Assembly: GCF_008728515.1 (NCBI RefSeq)
Contig: NC_044984.1
Location: 96,705,181-96,769,180 of the forward strand
DNA length: 64,000 bases
DNA from: Papio anubis
Lineage: Eukaryota; Chordata; Mammalia; Primates; Cercopithecidae
Reading direction: 5' to 3'
The position numbers were made by a program, and so were the translations under genes. The notes under the pieces were generated by a model that did no database searches, was not told the DNA's origin, and saw only the letters and a list, made by a program, of their open reading frames with translations. Shown piece after piece: positions 44,971 through 56,340 of this stretch. The first letter of the stretch is position 1. Each line of letters starts with the position of its first letter.

Positions 44971-46735
44971 TGTCTCAGTTTGTTTTCTCTTGCTATAACA
45001 GAATACTTGAAACCAGCTAATTTATAAAGAAAAGCAACTTATTTCCTACAGTTATGGAAGATGAGAAGTCCAGAGTTCAGCAGCTGCATCTGGTAAGAGC
45101 CTTCTTGCTAGTGGGGATGCTGCAGAGTCCTGAGGCAGTGCAGAGCATCACATGGCAAGGGGGCTGAGTGGGCTAACATGTTAGCTTAGGTTTTTCTTCT
45201 TTTTCCTATATAGCCACAGTTCCCTTCCAATGATAACCCATTAATTCATTAATCTGTGAATAGACTAAGTCATTCATGAGGGCAGAGCCCTCATGATCCA
45301 ATCACTTCTTAAATGCCTCACTTCTCAATACTGCCTGATATGGTTTTGGCTGTGTCCCCACCTAAATCTCATATTGAATTGTAGTTCCCATAATCGCTGC
45401 ATGTCATGGAACGAACCCCATGGGAGGTAATTGAATCATGGCAGCGGTTACCTCCATGCTGTTCTCATGATACTGAGTGAGTTCTAATGAGATCTGATGG
45501 TTTTAGAAGGGGTTTTCCCCCACTTCTCTCTGCACATCTCCTGCTGCCATGTAAAGAAGGGTGTGTTTGCTTCCCCTTCCACCATGATTGCGTGATTGTT
45601 AAGTTTTCTGAGGCCTCCCCAGCCCCATGGAACTGTGAGTCAATTAAACCCCTTTCCTTTAGAAATTACCCAGTCTCAGATATGTCCTTATAGAGGTGGG
45701 AGAAGGGACTAATACAATGAATTGGTACCACAGAGAGTGGGGCGCTGCTGTAAAGATACCTGAAAATGTGGAAGCAACTTTGGAACTGGGTAACAGGAAG
45801 GAGTTGAAACCATTTGGAGGGCTCAGAAGACAGGAAAATGTGGGAAAGTTTGGAAACTCCTAGACACTTGGAGGGCTAAGAAGACAGGAAGAAGTGGGAA
45901 AGTTTGGAACTTCCTAGAGACTTGTCAAATGGCTTTGACTAAAATGCTGATAGTGATATGGCCAATAAAGTCCAGGCTGAGGTGGTCTCAGATGGAGATG
46001 AGGAACTTGTTGGAAACTGGAGTAAAGGTCACTCTTGCTATGCAAAGAGTCTGGTGGCATTTTGCCCCTGCCCTAGAGATCTGTGGAACTTTAAACTTGA
46101 GATAGATGATTTAGGGAATCTGACAGAAGCAATTTCTAAGTGGCAAAGTGTTCAAGAGGAAGCAGAGCATAAAAGTTTGGAAAATGTGCAGCCTGATGAT
46201 GTGACAGAAAAGAAAAACCCATTTTCTGGGGAGAAATTCAAGCCGGCTGCAGAAATTTGCATGCGTGATGAGAAGCCAAATGTTAATCACCAAGGCAATG
46301 TGGCAACTGTCTTCAGGCCATGTCAGAAACATGTCAAAGTTCTCAGGTATCCCATAGTCCCCATGTGTCATGGGAAGGACTTGGTGGGAGGTAATTGAAT
46401 CATGGGGGCAGTTACCTCCGTGCTATTCTCATGATAGTAAGTGAGTTTTCATGAGATCTGGTGGTTTTATAAGGGACTTTCCCCTCCTTTTCTCTGCACT
46501 TCTCACTCTTGCTACCATGTGAAGAAGGACGTATTTGCTTCCCCTTCCGCCATGATTGTAAGTTTTCTGAGGCCTCCACAGCCATGCTGAACTGTGAGTC
46601 AATTAAACATCTTTCCTTTATAAATTACCCAGTCTTGGGTATGTCCTTATTAGCAGCATGAGAATGGACTAACTCACTGCCATATTTGGGATTAAATTTC
46701 AACACAAGTTTCAGTTTGCTATTCAAACCATAGCA
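44971..46735 (-). mobile_element. MaLR-type LTR, split by THE1
   Basis: In reverse, it begins 'tgctatggtttgaat' (46735) and ends near 'aactgagaca' (44971). The halves 44971-45335 and 46677-46735 fit together when the THE1 element is removed. Pentamers AAAGG and AATGG flank the outer LTR with one mismatch. Confidence 0.8.
45336..46676 (+). mobile_element. THE1-type element with internal deletion
   Basis: 5' LTR 45336-45716, internal 45717-46345 and a 5'-truncated 3' LTR 46346-46676. Exact target-site duplication CTGCC at 45331-45335 and 46677-46681. A deletion has removed the 3' half of the internal region and the first 50 or so bases of the 3' LTR. A frame at 45958-46398 reads through the gag-like remnant into the LTR and is not a gene. 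A short duplication of 'gggaaagtttgga' lies at 45841-45908. Confidence 0.92.
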
Positions 46736-47640
46736 AATGGATACTTTCCTTTTTGTAGTTTTATCAACATCTTCTAGGACATAAACTTAATGGTAAACAA
46801 CAGGTAAAATAAATGACATTGCTCCAAGGAATGCAATTAAAACCTAACTGCTATTGCATTTAATCCATAGAGGAATGTGACTTAGGTCTGGGGAGAGGGA
46901 GCACTGCATTATGTCTCATTCCCATGCCATGTGAGAATGTTTACACCAGCTTGAGTTGTTGTGATGGGGTCGTCTATATCATTTGGTTCTTGTCCTTGTG
47001 ACTCACTGCTTCTGCTGTAGAGTTAGCTTCCTGCAGTGGAAAAGGGAGGAGTTATTTTCCAGACCATATGGAGTAGAAAACAGCAGATTGACATAGGTTT
47101 TGTGGAAGCTAAAGGCACATAAACCGAAGCCTCCCAGAGTGTAACCTTGCAAAACTCTTTTAAATAGCATTTTCATAGAGGTGTTTAGTATTTAGCATCT
47201 ATCTTAAAACCTTAAGATTCCAAAGTTAGTTTATAGAAAATGGGCAAAAGAGGATAAATCATATAAGGTATGGAATTTCACTGCCTCTGCTTATGTTTCC
47301 AGGTTGGAGAAGCTGGAGAAAATAATGCTTCCCTTTGATTTACCTAGGCTGGGGAGTATGACAATGTCCATGTGTGTATAGGAGATTCTTGTACTTAAAC
47401 TCTGTAAATGTATGTTTCTGTGGTCCTATGCTGGGTGGAGGGTTCAACTAAGGTATTGTTAAGGAATATGGATGAGCCAAAAGGACTGGAAAGTTTCAAA
47501 TGCGTGTGTGTTTCCAACTAACATTGGAGAAAACTTCTTTTGGCATCTAACACTGGCAATTTATAGACTTGTTGATTAATAGTGGAATTACCTTTAAAGT
47601 GTACCTGGATTGTAGAGAAATCTAGCTTCCCTCTCTAACT
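46736..47640. other. no recognised feature
   Basis: Mixed unique sequence. No exon or repeat family recognised. Confidence 0.4.
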
Positions 47641-47816
47641 CATTCATCATAAGTTTACTGAGTAACTACTATAGACTAGGCATGTGTTAGATGCTGGGGT
47701 AGAAAGATAAACAGGACACAGTCCCACAGGAATTATAGTCTAGTGGAGAGAAGTGTATAGAAACTGTCACAGAATGATGTGATAAGTGTTATGATAAAGG
47801 AATATGTAATAACTGC
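47641..47816 (-). mobile_element. L2 3' end fragment
   Basis: 'tactgagtaactactataga' plus 'ctaggcatgtgttagatgct' and 'acacagtcccacaggaatta' are a reversed L2 tail. Confidence 0.7.
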
Positions 47817-47836
47817 TAGCAAAGAGAAGGAAATGT

Positions 47837-48030
47837 TTAAACCTGCTTGGGAGTAGAGGGAAAAGTCAGAGAAAGCTCTGTAGCAAAGCTAACTGTATAA
47901 TAGGTTTGGTAGGATGAGTTACTTGGCAAATGGGCTGCAGTAACATACCCAAATGAGGAATATGTTGCCTCCAAAATCCAAAGAGCCCCATTAGGCGTTG
48001 CTTTTTTTATTATTATTGTAGGAAGCACCA
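47837..48030 (-). pseudogene. ERV-L pol fragment, inverted
   Basis: The minus strand of 47918-48000 matches the + strand of 49614-49697 with about six differences in 83 bp. It is from the same region of ERV-L pol, downstream of reverse transcriptase. Beyond the shared block the two diverge. It is either a fragment of another ERV-L copy or an inverted duplication. Not functional. Confidence 0.7.
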
Positions 48031-48369
48031 GATGCAATAGCTAATTCTTTGCCTTTTAATTCTTTTAATTCCTGCAAGATAAATAATCCAAGCCAAAAGG
48101 AAGCAGAAATATCATTAGACTGTCATCAATTAGGGCTCCAGATTAATTGCCTGAGAGGTAGAGAAGAGGGATGGGAAAGCAGAAATAGACTTTAATTTAA
48201 AACACAAGCAAGTAAGGTGGATCAGTCAAGGGGTTCTGGCAAGAAACAGCATATTCTGAAGAGTAGAACTGATTTGTGAAGAGACTATGTCAGGGCCATG
48301 CTAAGAAAACCAACAAAGGATGGTGAGGCACCCAGGGACTAGCAACATCAAGGAGCTATTAGTACTCTC
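48031..48369. other. unassigned, possibly ERV-L flank
   Basis: No clear match, lies between the two oppositely oriented ERV-L pieces. Confidence 0.3.
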
Positions 48370-50270
48370 GGACCTGTAGGGACAAGGGAAGGAAATGGTG
48401 TTAATGAGCCCAGTGAAACCTGGCGTCATGGAGGAGGGGAAATGGTTTATCATGAAAACAGAATTATGGCCCCTCAATCACTTCCCGACATGAACCACTT
48501 TACGGACTCAGAACACCTTGAATGAAGGGAAGGCTGGATTCCCTTGGGGAAGGACCCCTGTACGTGGACAAATATTTACACTGTTAATATTCCTCCCAGA
48601 ATTCCACAAAGAGATTTATGCCTTTTTAATGGTACTGTGCATTGGGGGAAAAAACCAAATAATTTGAACTTTCAGAGATTACTGGACGCTGGCTCTGAAC
48701 TGACAGTAATACCAAGAGACTCAACACATCACTGTGGTCTACCAGTCAGAGTAGGGGCTTATAGAGGTCAGGTAATTAGTGGAGCTTTGGCTCCAGTTTA
48801 TCTCACAATGGGCCCAATGGGTACCTGAACACACCCTGTGATTATTTCCCCAGTTCTAGAATGCATAATTGCAATAGATACATTCAGCAGCTGGTGGAAT
48901 CCCCTCATTGGTTCCCTTACCTGCACAGTAAAGACTACTGTAGTGGGAAAGGCCAAGAGGGAGCAGCCACTAAAACTGCCTCTACAGAGGAAACCTGTAA
49001 ACCAAAAGAAATGCTGCATTTTTGGAGGGATTGCAGAGATTAATGCTGACATCAAGGACTTGAAAGATGCAGGGGTGATGATTACTACTCCCCACTCAAC
49101 TCTCTTAGTTGGCCTGTGCATAAAACAGATGGATCTTGGAGAATGACAGTTAAGTAAGCTTAACCAGGTGGTGATTCCAATTGCTGCTTTTCATTGCTTG
49201 AGCAAACTAACACACACCCTGGTACCTGCTATGCAGCTATTGATCTGGTAAATCCTTTTCCTTCATACCGGTCAATAAAAACCATCAGAAGCAGTTTGCC
49301 TTCAGCTGGCAAGGCCAGTAATATACCTTCACTATTCTACCTCAGAAGTAGATCAACTCTCCAGCCTTACACGATAATTTAGTTCACAGGGATCTTGATC
49401 ACCTTTCTCTTCAAAAGGATATTATACTGATTTGTCATATCAGTGACATTATGCTGATTGGAAGTAGTGAGCAAGAAGTAGCAACTACTCTAGACAACTC
49501 ATTTGCATGTCAGAAGGTTGGAAATAAGTCAGACAAAAATGGAAAGACTTTCTATCTCAGTAAAATGTGTAAGGGTCACAACCCCCTCGCCCCCTACCGC
49601 TGCCAAAAAAATAAGAACAATGCCTAATGGGCCTCTTTGGATTTTGGAGGCAACATGTTCCTCATTTGGGTATGTTACTCCAGACCATTTTCCAAGTAAC
49701 CTGAAAAGTTGCTAGTTTTAACTGGAGCCCAGAACAGGGGAAGGCTCTACAACAGGTCCAGGCTGCTGTGCAAGCTGCTTTGGCTCTTGCATCATATGAT
49801 ACAACAGATCCAATGGTGCTTAAAATGTCAGTGGCAGGTAGGGAAGCTATTTGGAGCCTCTGCCAGGGCCCTATAAGTAAATTTAGGCATAGTCCTTTAG
49901 GATTTTAGAATAAAGCTCTGCCATCCTCTGCACATTTAGGATTTTAGAATAAAGCTCTGCCATCCTCTGCACATAACTACTGCTTTTTTAAGAAACAACT
50001 GATGGCCTGCTACAAGGCCTTAGTAGAGACTGAATGCTTAATCATGGGCCACAAAGTTACCATGCAACCTGAGCTGCCCATCATGGCGTTTTCTGACTCA
50101 CCAAGCCATCAGGTTGGGGACATACCACTTCAAATGCAAGTGGTATATATGTGATAGGACCTGAGAAGGCATCAAAGGTACAAAGAAGTGGCCTAAATGC
50201 CAATGGTTTCAACTCCTGTTACACTGCCTTCCCTCCCTCAGTCTGCACTTATGGCCTCATGAGGAGCTCC
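48370..50270 (+). pseudogene. ERV-L pol remnant (protease and reverse transcriptase)
   Basis: Class III (ERV-L) retroviral pol in broken frames. A protease-like block with an aspartic triad changed to DAG reads near 48680-48700. Reverse transcriptase blocks follow at 48838-49146, 49150-49480 and 49610-49900, and RNase H-like sequence to about 50165. Stops and frameshifts occur every 100-300 bp. A perfect 39-bp tandem duplication lies at 49897-49974. Integrase is missing. Confidence 0.8.
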
Positions 50271-50619
50271 CTATCATCTTAGTCCATTTTCTGTTGCTAT
50301 ATCTGAATCACATGGACTGGGTAATTTATAAAGAGTAGAAGTTTATTTGGCTTACAGTCTTAGAGGCTGGAAGGTTCAAAAGCATGGTGGCAGCTTCTGG
50401 TGAGGGCTTTTCATACTGCATTATAACATGATGGAGAAGTGGAAGGAGAAGTGGCTGTGTGTGAAATGAGAAAAACATGAGGAGTGACATCAGTTCCTAA
50501 TACCCCCAGCCCAATCTTATAGTAATGAATCAAGTTCCATGACAGTGAGAACTCATTCCCCAGAGAATTAACCTGGTCCTTCAAGAGTGACATTAATCCC
50601 ATTTAATGACCCAATGACG

Positions 50620-50879
50620 ACGACTTCTCCTTCTCCTTCTCCTTCTCCCTTCTCCTTCTTTCTTCTTTTCTTCCTTTGCTCTTCTTCTTCTTTCTTCTTC
50701 TTCTTTCTTCTTCTTCTTTCTTCTTCTTCTTTCTTCTTCTTCTTTCTTCTTCTTCTTTCTTCTTTCTTCTTCTTCTTTCTTCTTCTTCTTTCTTCTTCTT
50801 CTTTCTTCTTCTTCTTTCTTCTTCTTTCTTCTTCTTCCTTCTTCTTCTTCTTCTTCCTTCTTCTTCCTTCTTTCTTCTT
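50620..50879. repeat. (TTC)n tract with 13-bp higher-order period
   Basis: About 260 bp of almost pure pyrimidine on the + strand. From 50691 to 50824 TTT starts recur at 50691, 50704, 50717, 50730, 50743, 50756, then 50763, 50776, 50789, 50802 and 50815: a 13-bp unit TTTCTTCTTCTTC with one phase slip. It is the expanded reversed tail of the adjacent Alu. Confidence 0.95.
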
Positions 50880-51167
50880 TCTGAGACAAGGTCTGACCCT
50901 ATCACCCAGGCTGGAGTGCAGTGGTGTGATCTTGGCTCACTGCAACCTCAACTTCTTGGGCCCAAACAATTCTCCCACCTCAGCCTCCTGAGTAGCTGGA
51001 ACTACAGGTATGCACCACCATGCCTGGCTAATTTTTTATTGCTTGTAGAGATGGGGTTTTGCCACTTAGCCCAGGCTGATCTCAAGAGCTCCTGCAGTGG
51101 CGATCTTTTTTCCTCCTTGACCTCCTGAAGTGCTGGGATTATAGGCATGAGGCACTGCACCCAGCCA
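50880..51167 (-). mobile_element. Alu SINE
   Basis: Full-length dimeric Alu in reverse, from 'tgagacaaggtctgacccta' to 'cactgcacccagcca'. Its poly(A) tail has become the TTC tract to its left. Confidence 0.95.
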
Positions 51168-51299
51168 CAATGATTTTTTAAAGTTCCTACCTCCCAACAC
51201 TGTTGCATCAGGAACCAAATTTCTAACACATTAATTCTGAGGGTACACTCAAGCTATAGCACTTATGATCAATTTATAGGAGAAAAGATTATTCAGATC

Positions 51300-51554
51300 T
51301 AGTTTACAGATAGTTCTGTATGATATACAGGAATCAATGGGTGGAAGTGAGAGTTGCACCATTCTAGTACCCTGAGCCCACTAGCAGAATTTTTCTTGTT
51401 CCCTGTATGTCCTATTCTCTGCTGGCCTAGAGTCTTAGTTCCCAAATGGAGAAATGTAGTTCCACCAGGAGACACAACAATGATTCCATTGAGACGCAGA
51501 ATAAAGTGCCACCTATGGACACTTCTGGACATTCCTCTGATCGACAGGAAAAGA
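51300..51554 (+). pseudogene. ERV-L dUTPase-region remnant
   Basis: Continues the ERV-L after the inserted LTR. Around 51424-51550 a frame holds a dUTPase N-terminal-like block (LVPKWRNVVPPGDTTMIPL). A dUTPase downstream of pol is a hallmark of ERV-L. The rest is cut by the LTR that begins at about 51555. Not functional. Confidence 0.6.
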
Positions 51555-52003
51555 GTCATTGTAGACAGAGTACAGTAGATTGCATTTGTAACAGAGCACA
51601 TCCAATCCATTGAAGGCCTGCATAGAACAAGAAAAAGAATAAAATAGAAGTCACTCTTTGCTTGACTGTCTTTTGGCTGGGACATTGATCTTCCCTGGCT
51701 TTGCCCTGGGAACTTGTGCTAGAACTTACATCTGTGGATCTACAGGTTCTCAGATCTTTGGAACTCATGAAACCCCTCGTATTGGCTCTCCTGGTCCTTA
51801 CCTGCTGGACTCAAAAGAAGTATCTCACTGGCTTTCCTTGGTCCTCCTGGCGGTAGCTGTAGATCCTGAAAATTTCTAGCTTCCATAACCATGTGAGTCG
51901 AATTTCTTCCTGATAAATATATATATCTACATTTATATCTTCATCTATATCTTTATCTTCTATTGGTTCTGTTTCTCTGGATGATTCATACCAATACACA
52001 TAC
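51555..52003 (+). mobile_element. ERVL/MaLR-like LTR, 5'-truncated
   Basis: Sense copy of the LTR family seen at 1-443 and 4865-5321. Landmarks are 'catccaatccattgaaggcc' and 'ctattggttctgtttctctg'. The first third is missing, where it meets ERV-L sequence, and it ends directly against MaLR internal sequence. Confidence 0.7.
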
Positions 52004-53324
52004 TTTGAACAAAAGTGTTTAATTGCTGTTGTAGTAAATGCCTGTAGTATGTGGAGTGGCTCTGGGTTGGGTGTGAATAGAGGCTGGAAATTATTTTGAA
52101 GTGTATGCTGAAATATGGATGGTCAAAGATGGTTCTAGTGAGCTCTCAGATGGGAAATGAAAGTATATTTTGGAAACTGGAAGAAGACGATCTTTGTTAT
52201 AACATGGAAAAGAATTTAGCTGAATTATGTTTGGGTTCCTGAGTGTTTTGTGGAAGGTAGATCATCTTGCAAATGATGATATTGGGATGGCTAGTTGAGG
52301 GATATTTCTAAAACCAAATGTTTAAGAAGTGGCTTGGTTTTCCCTTAACTGCTTATACTAAAATCTATTTAGAGACAGTGGAAAGAAAGAAGGATTATTG
52401 AAGGATAGTTGAAGAAATTGTTAAGCAAAAGGAACCAGAATTTGAAGATTGCAGAAGAGTTTCCAGCCTATATATTACCAAAAAAATAGAAAAATATTCA
52501 GAAGAAAGGAACACCAAAGGGTGTGCCTGGACTGTCATTCAGTGAAGGCTTATGAGATTAGCAGAAGCACTGCGGAACAAACTGAAGGAGATGCAGACAG
52601 GACAAAATGAAGGAAGGTTATTAGCCTCACATTGGGATTTGGGGGGAAAAAGATGAAGGAGTTTTGGCTGTGAACATATGCTATCCTTCAATAAGAGAGG
52701 GAAAAAGGACCTAAAAGTGAATTCAAGAAATTAGCAGAGCCACCATCTTGTGCTTTCAGCCGTCCCAGGGTACCTCTTTGAAGCTGTGAGGCCAGGACCA
52801 CTTTGTTGTACTGTGGGATCGAACACCTTGAAGAGGCAGGGACAAGGTCACTGCCTGGAAGAGACCATGGATGCAGGATCTCTGCTCCCATGGGTTTTCG
52901 AGTAGGACCCAGTGGAGTCCTGGAAGATAAAAATCAAATCAAATAATTATTCTTGAGCCTTAAAGTCTGATGGAATGTATCTTGCTAGGTTTTAGATTTG
53001 TTTAGGACTCTTCGCCCTTTTCTTTCCTATTTTCTCTCTTGTAATAGGAATGTCTTTCCTATATGGCTGTCTCACCATTTAGAAGCACATGACTTGCATT
53101 TGGTTTCACAGATTCAGGCTGAATCTGGAGAGGAATTACAACCAGGATGGTGTATGAGTCTCACTCATACCTGGTTCAAATGATATTTTCGGTAGACTAT
53201 GGACTTAGACTTTAGAGTTGATGCTGGCATAAGTTCAGACTTTTGAGGGCTGTTGGGATGGGAATAAATGTACTTTGCATACAATGGAATATAAATTTTT
53301 GGGAGGCCAGAGGGTGGGAATAGT
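52004..53324 (+). mobile_element. MaLR (MLT1-type) internal region
   Basis: 'gtggagtggctctgggttgg', 'gaaactggaagaagacgatc', 'gtagactatggacttagact' and 'gcataagttcagacttttga' are MaLR internal landmarks in order. The gag-like reading is broken. The 3' LTR follows; no matching 5' LTR is present. Confidence 0.75.
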
Positions 53325-53692
53325 ATGGACTGAATGTTTCTGTCCTCGCTCAGATGTGTCATGTGTTAAAACCCTAACTACCAATGTAATGTGGTTGAGA
53401 TAGGGGCCTTTGCACAGTGGTACGGTTAGGTGAAGTCATGAGGATGGGAATCCTCATGATGGGATTATTGTACTTCTAAGGGGAAGATTCTCTCTCTCTC
53501 TCTCTTTCTCTCTCACTCCCCACTCCTGCCAACTCTACTCTAGGTGAGAACAGAGAGAGAAGTATGCATCAAAGCTAGAAAGATAACCCTCACCAGAATT
53601 CAAACATACTGGTACCTGATCTCATGCCTAGCCTCCACAAATGTGAGAAAAAATCTGTAATTTAAGACATATAATGCTGATTTGGCATTTTG
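53325..53692 (+). mobile_element. MLT1-type 3' LTR
   Basis: 'tatggactgaatgtttctgt', 'tggttgagataggggccttt', a (TC)n tract at 53489-53515, 'ggtacctgatctcatgccta' and 'ggcattttgttatggcc' form an MLT1 LTR joined to the internal region above. Confidence 0.8.
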
Positions 53693-53699
53693 TTATGGC

Positions 53700-55335
53700 C
53701 TTAAAGCACACCTAAAATATGTTAAGTTTGTAGTGTTATTTCAGATCCTGTATCACTCGTCAACTATTTTTGTGTGTCTACTTGTCCTGTTAATTAGTAA
53801 CAAGAGGTGTAAAGTCTCAACTGTAATTGTGTATTTGTCTATTTCTCCTTTCAGTTCTATAGATTTTGCTTTATGTATTTGGAGTTTATTGGGTGCATAG
53901 ACATGCTTAGCATTGTTATGTCTTTTTTAATGGGTGAGACCTTTTATCATTATGTAATATTGATGTTATTATACCTTATTCTGAATACTAATTTAGCTAA
54001 TATTAATATAAGCACTACTGGCTTCCTTTAATTAATAGTATCTTTTTCCATTCTTTAACTTTTTCCTTTGTCTTTATGTTTTAAGTAGATTTATTGTAGA
54101 CAACATATAATGGAGTTTACTTGTTTATCCAAGCACAGCAATGTTAGGCTTTGGTTGGAGTGCTAATTCAGATGTATTTAATGTAGTATTGATATGTTTG
54201 GGTTTCATTATGCCATCTTGCTAAATGTGTTTTCTTGTCCCATTAGTTCTTTGTTTTCCTTTTTCTTTCCTCTTTTTAGTGCCTACTGTTGAACTGAATA
54301 TTTTTTCATTATTGTATTTATTTTCGAAATTGGCTTATTATTGGTTTTCTGATTTAAACATGTAACTTTATCATGGTTGCTTCCAAATATATCCTTTACA
54401 TTTGGAGTGTAGTGGCTTACCCATATGCTTCTATTTCCCTTTCTTCCAGCCTTAGTGCTATTTTTATTTATAGTTTTTACTTCTATGTGTATTATCAGCT
54501 TCCCGTATTATATTGGTACTATTATGGCTGCAGAACAATTTATATTTTAAAGGGAATTCAAAGATTTGAAATGTCTTTTATCGTGTATATTTTTACCATT
54601 TCTATGCTCTTCTTTCTTTTCCTTTTAGATTGTCATTTTCTATCACGGTATCATGTTTCTTGTGCCTAAAGAACTTCTTTCAATATATTAGTTGCAGGTC
54701 TGCTGTAGTAAGATTCCTAAACTTTAGTTGGTCAGGAGAAAGTTTTATTTATCTTTATTTTATTTTTTGCTGGATATATCATTATCAGTTTATCATTGTG
54801 CTTGTTTATTACTTTGAAGATGTTAACATCTCCTGAACTGCATAGTTTCCTAAAAGAGAGTCTAGTATGATTCTTATCTTCCTCCTATGTAATGTTTCCT
54901 TTTCTTTCACCATCTGAATTTTTTCTCTTTAAACTTGAATTTCCAGCAGTTTATTCTAATTTTTCATGGCTATGTTTAACATTTTGTTTATGTTAGCCTT
55001 GGGATTTTTCACCAGAGTTCTTTGGTCTGTTTTTTTTTTTTATTTGTTGTTGTTTGGTTTTTTGTTTTTGTTTTCTTTTTTGCTTTTGTTTCTGTTTTTT
55101 GCCTTAGATTTATTTCAGACAATTCTTGACCATTACCTCTTCAAATATTTCTTTGGTTCTTGCTGTCTTCTTATTCTGGGTACAGTCCATGTATATTAGA
55201 TTGTTTGGGTTTATTCCTAATTTGTAGGATGATCTGTTCTTTTTCCCATGCTGTTTTAATTTTCAGTAGTTCCTGTCTTCATGTTCATCAATTATTTCCT
55301 CATTGTGTTTAGTCCACAGATAGAACTTGTCAAAG
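53700..55335 (-). mobile_element. old L1M, ORF2 start and ORF1 region
   Basis: Reversed L1M sequence: ORF2 5' pattern around 53810-54200, ORF1-like around 54300-55330. It continues after two MLT1 LTRs at 56341. A short (AAT)n tract lies at 55339-55354. Confidence 0.6.
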
Positions 55336-55371
55336 GAATAATAATAATAATAAACCTAGAATTTCAGCGAT

Positions 55372-55905
55372 TATTGGTTTCCCTATTGCTTATATAACAA
55401 ATTACCACAATACTACTAGCTTAAACGACACAACTTTATTATACTGGAAGTTCTGGAATTTAGATTCTGGGGAAATGGGTGCTCAGACTTGGCTAAAATC
55501 AAAGGTATCAGTAAGGCCATTTGCTAGGAGACTCTGAGGAGGGATCTATTTCAACGCCTTTCCGAAAGCTACAGAGACCAGCTGAATTCCGACCTCACAA
55601 CCTCTTTCTCCATCTTTAAAGCCAAACTGCAAATCATCTCCAAATTACTCTGTCTCTCTTGGCTCCCTCTTCAGTCCTTGCTTGATTACATTGAGCCTAT
55701 CAGGATAATCCTGGATAATATTCTCATATCACTTGATCCTTGGCAAGTAACATTTGTAAAGTCTCTTTTGCCATTATGGAGTAATATAGTCACAGAGTTC
55801 AGAGAATTAGGACGCTGGACATCTTTAGTGATAATGGGATGTCCCATTATTGTGCTGATGTCACCATCTCATTCTCAGGATTTCCACGTTTTAAGAAGTA
55901 GGTTG
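55372..55905 (-). mobile_element. MLT1-type LTR (reverse)
   Basis: 'aacaaattaccacaatacta', 'gattacattgagcctatcag', 'ggataatcctggataatatt' and 'agagaattaggacgctggac' match reversed MLT1-class sequence. Confidence 0.65.
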
Positions 55906-56340
55906 AATGGTAACCTCTCAAAAGATATGTCTCCAAATCCCTGGAACCATATGAATATTATCTTACTTGGAAACTGGTATTTGCAAATAGATGAAGTTCA
56001 GGTTTGCTTGAGAGTAGATCATCCTGGATTACTAAAATCATTCCTAAATTCAGCGATAAGTGTGTTTTGTAATATCTGGAAGAGTTAAGACACAGACAGA
56101 GGATGGCAATGTGAAGATAGAGGCTGAGATTGGAGTGCTATAGCCACAAGGCCAAGAAGCCAAAAAAGGAATGCTCCTGCCCCAGAAACTGCAAAAAGCA
56201 AAGTTTTCCTTTTGCACCTCAAGTAGTGTGGCTCTGCTGACACCTTGATTTCAGACTTTGAGGCCCTAGGCAGAGGAATAATTTTGTCTTATTTTAAGCC
56301 ACCCAGTTCTGTATAATTTGTTATGGTACCCCTAGGAATG
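55906..56340 (+). mobile_element. MLT1-type LTR (forward)
   Basis: 'tgtctccaaatccctggaac', 'aaactggtatttgcaaatag', 'ctgctgacaccttgatttca' and 'ataatttgttatggtacccc' are an MLT1 LTR in sense. It abuts the reverse copy at 55905. Confidence 0.7.

Larger units (their letters stand above)
50275..51261 (-). mobile_element. MaLR-type LTR, split by Alu and TTC tract
   Basis: In reverse, it starts 'tgctatagcttgagtgtacc' (51261) and ends near 'actaagat' (about 50275). The halves 50275-50617 and 51168-51261 join when the Alu and its expanded tail are removed. It is the same type as the outer LTR at 44971-46735. Confidence 0.75.

Noticed and set aside
45958..46398. 146-codon frame
   Set aside because: THE1 gag-like remnant read into the LTR across a deletion junction, not a cellular gene.
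50587..51128. Long open frames on both strands (poly-Ser/Leu/Phe and Lys/Glu-Arg-rich)
   Set aside because: They are translations of the TTC/GAA tract and the adjacent Alu. Low-complexity, no gene signals.
55678..56088. 136-codon frame
   Set aside because: It crosses the junction of two opposed MLT1 LTRs; no domain seen.
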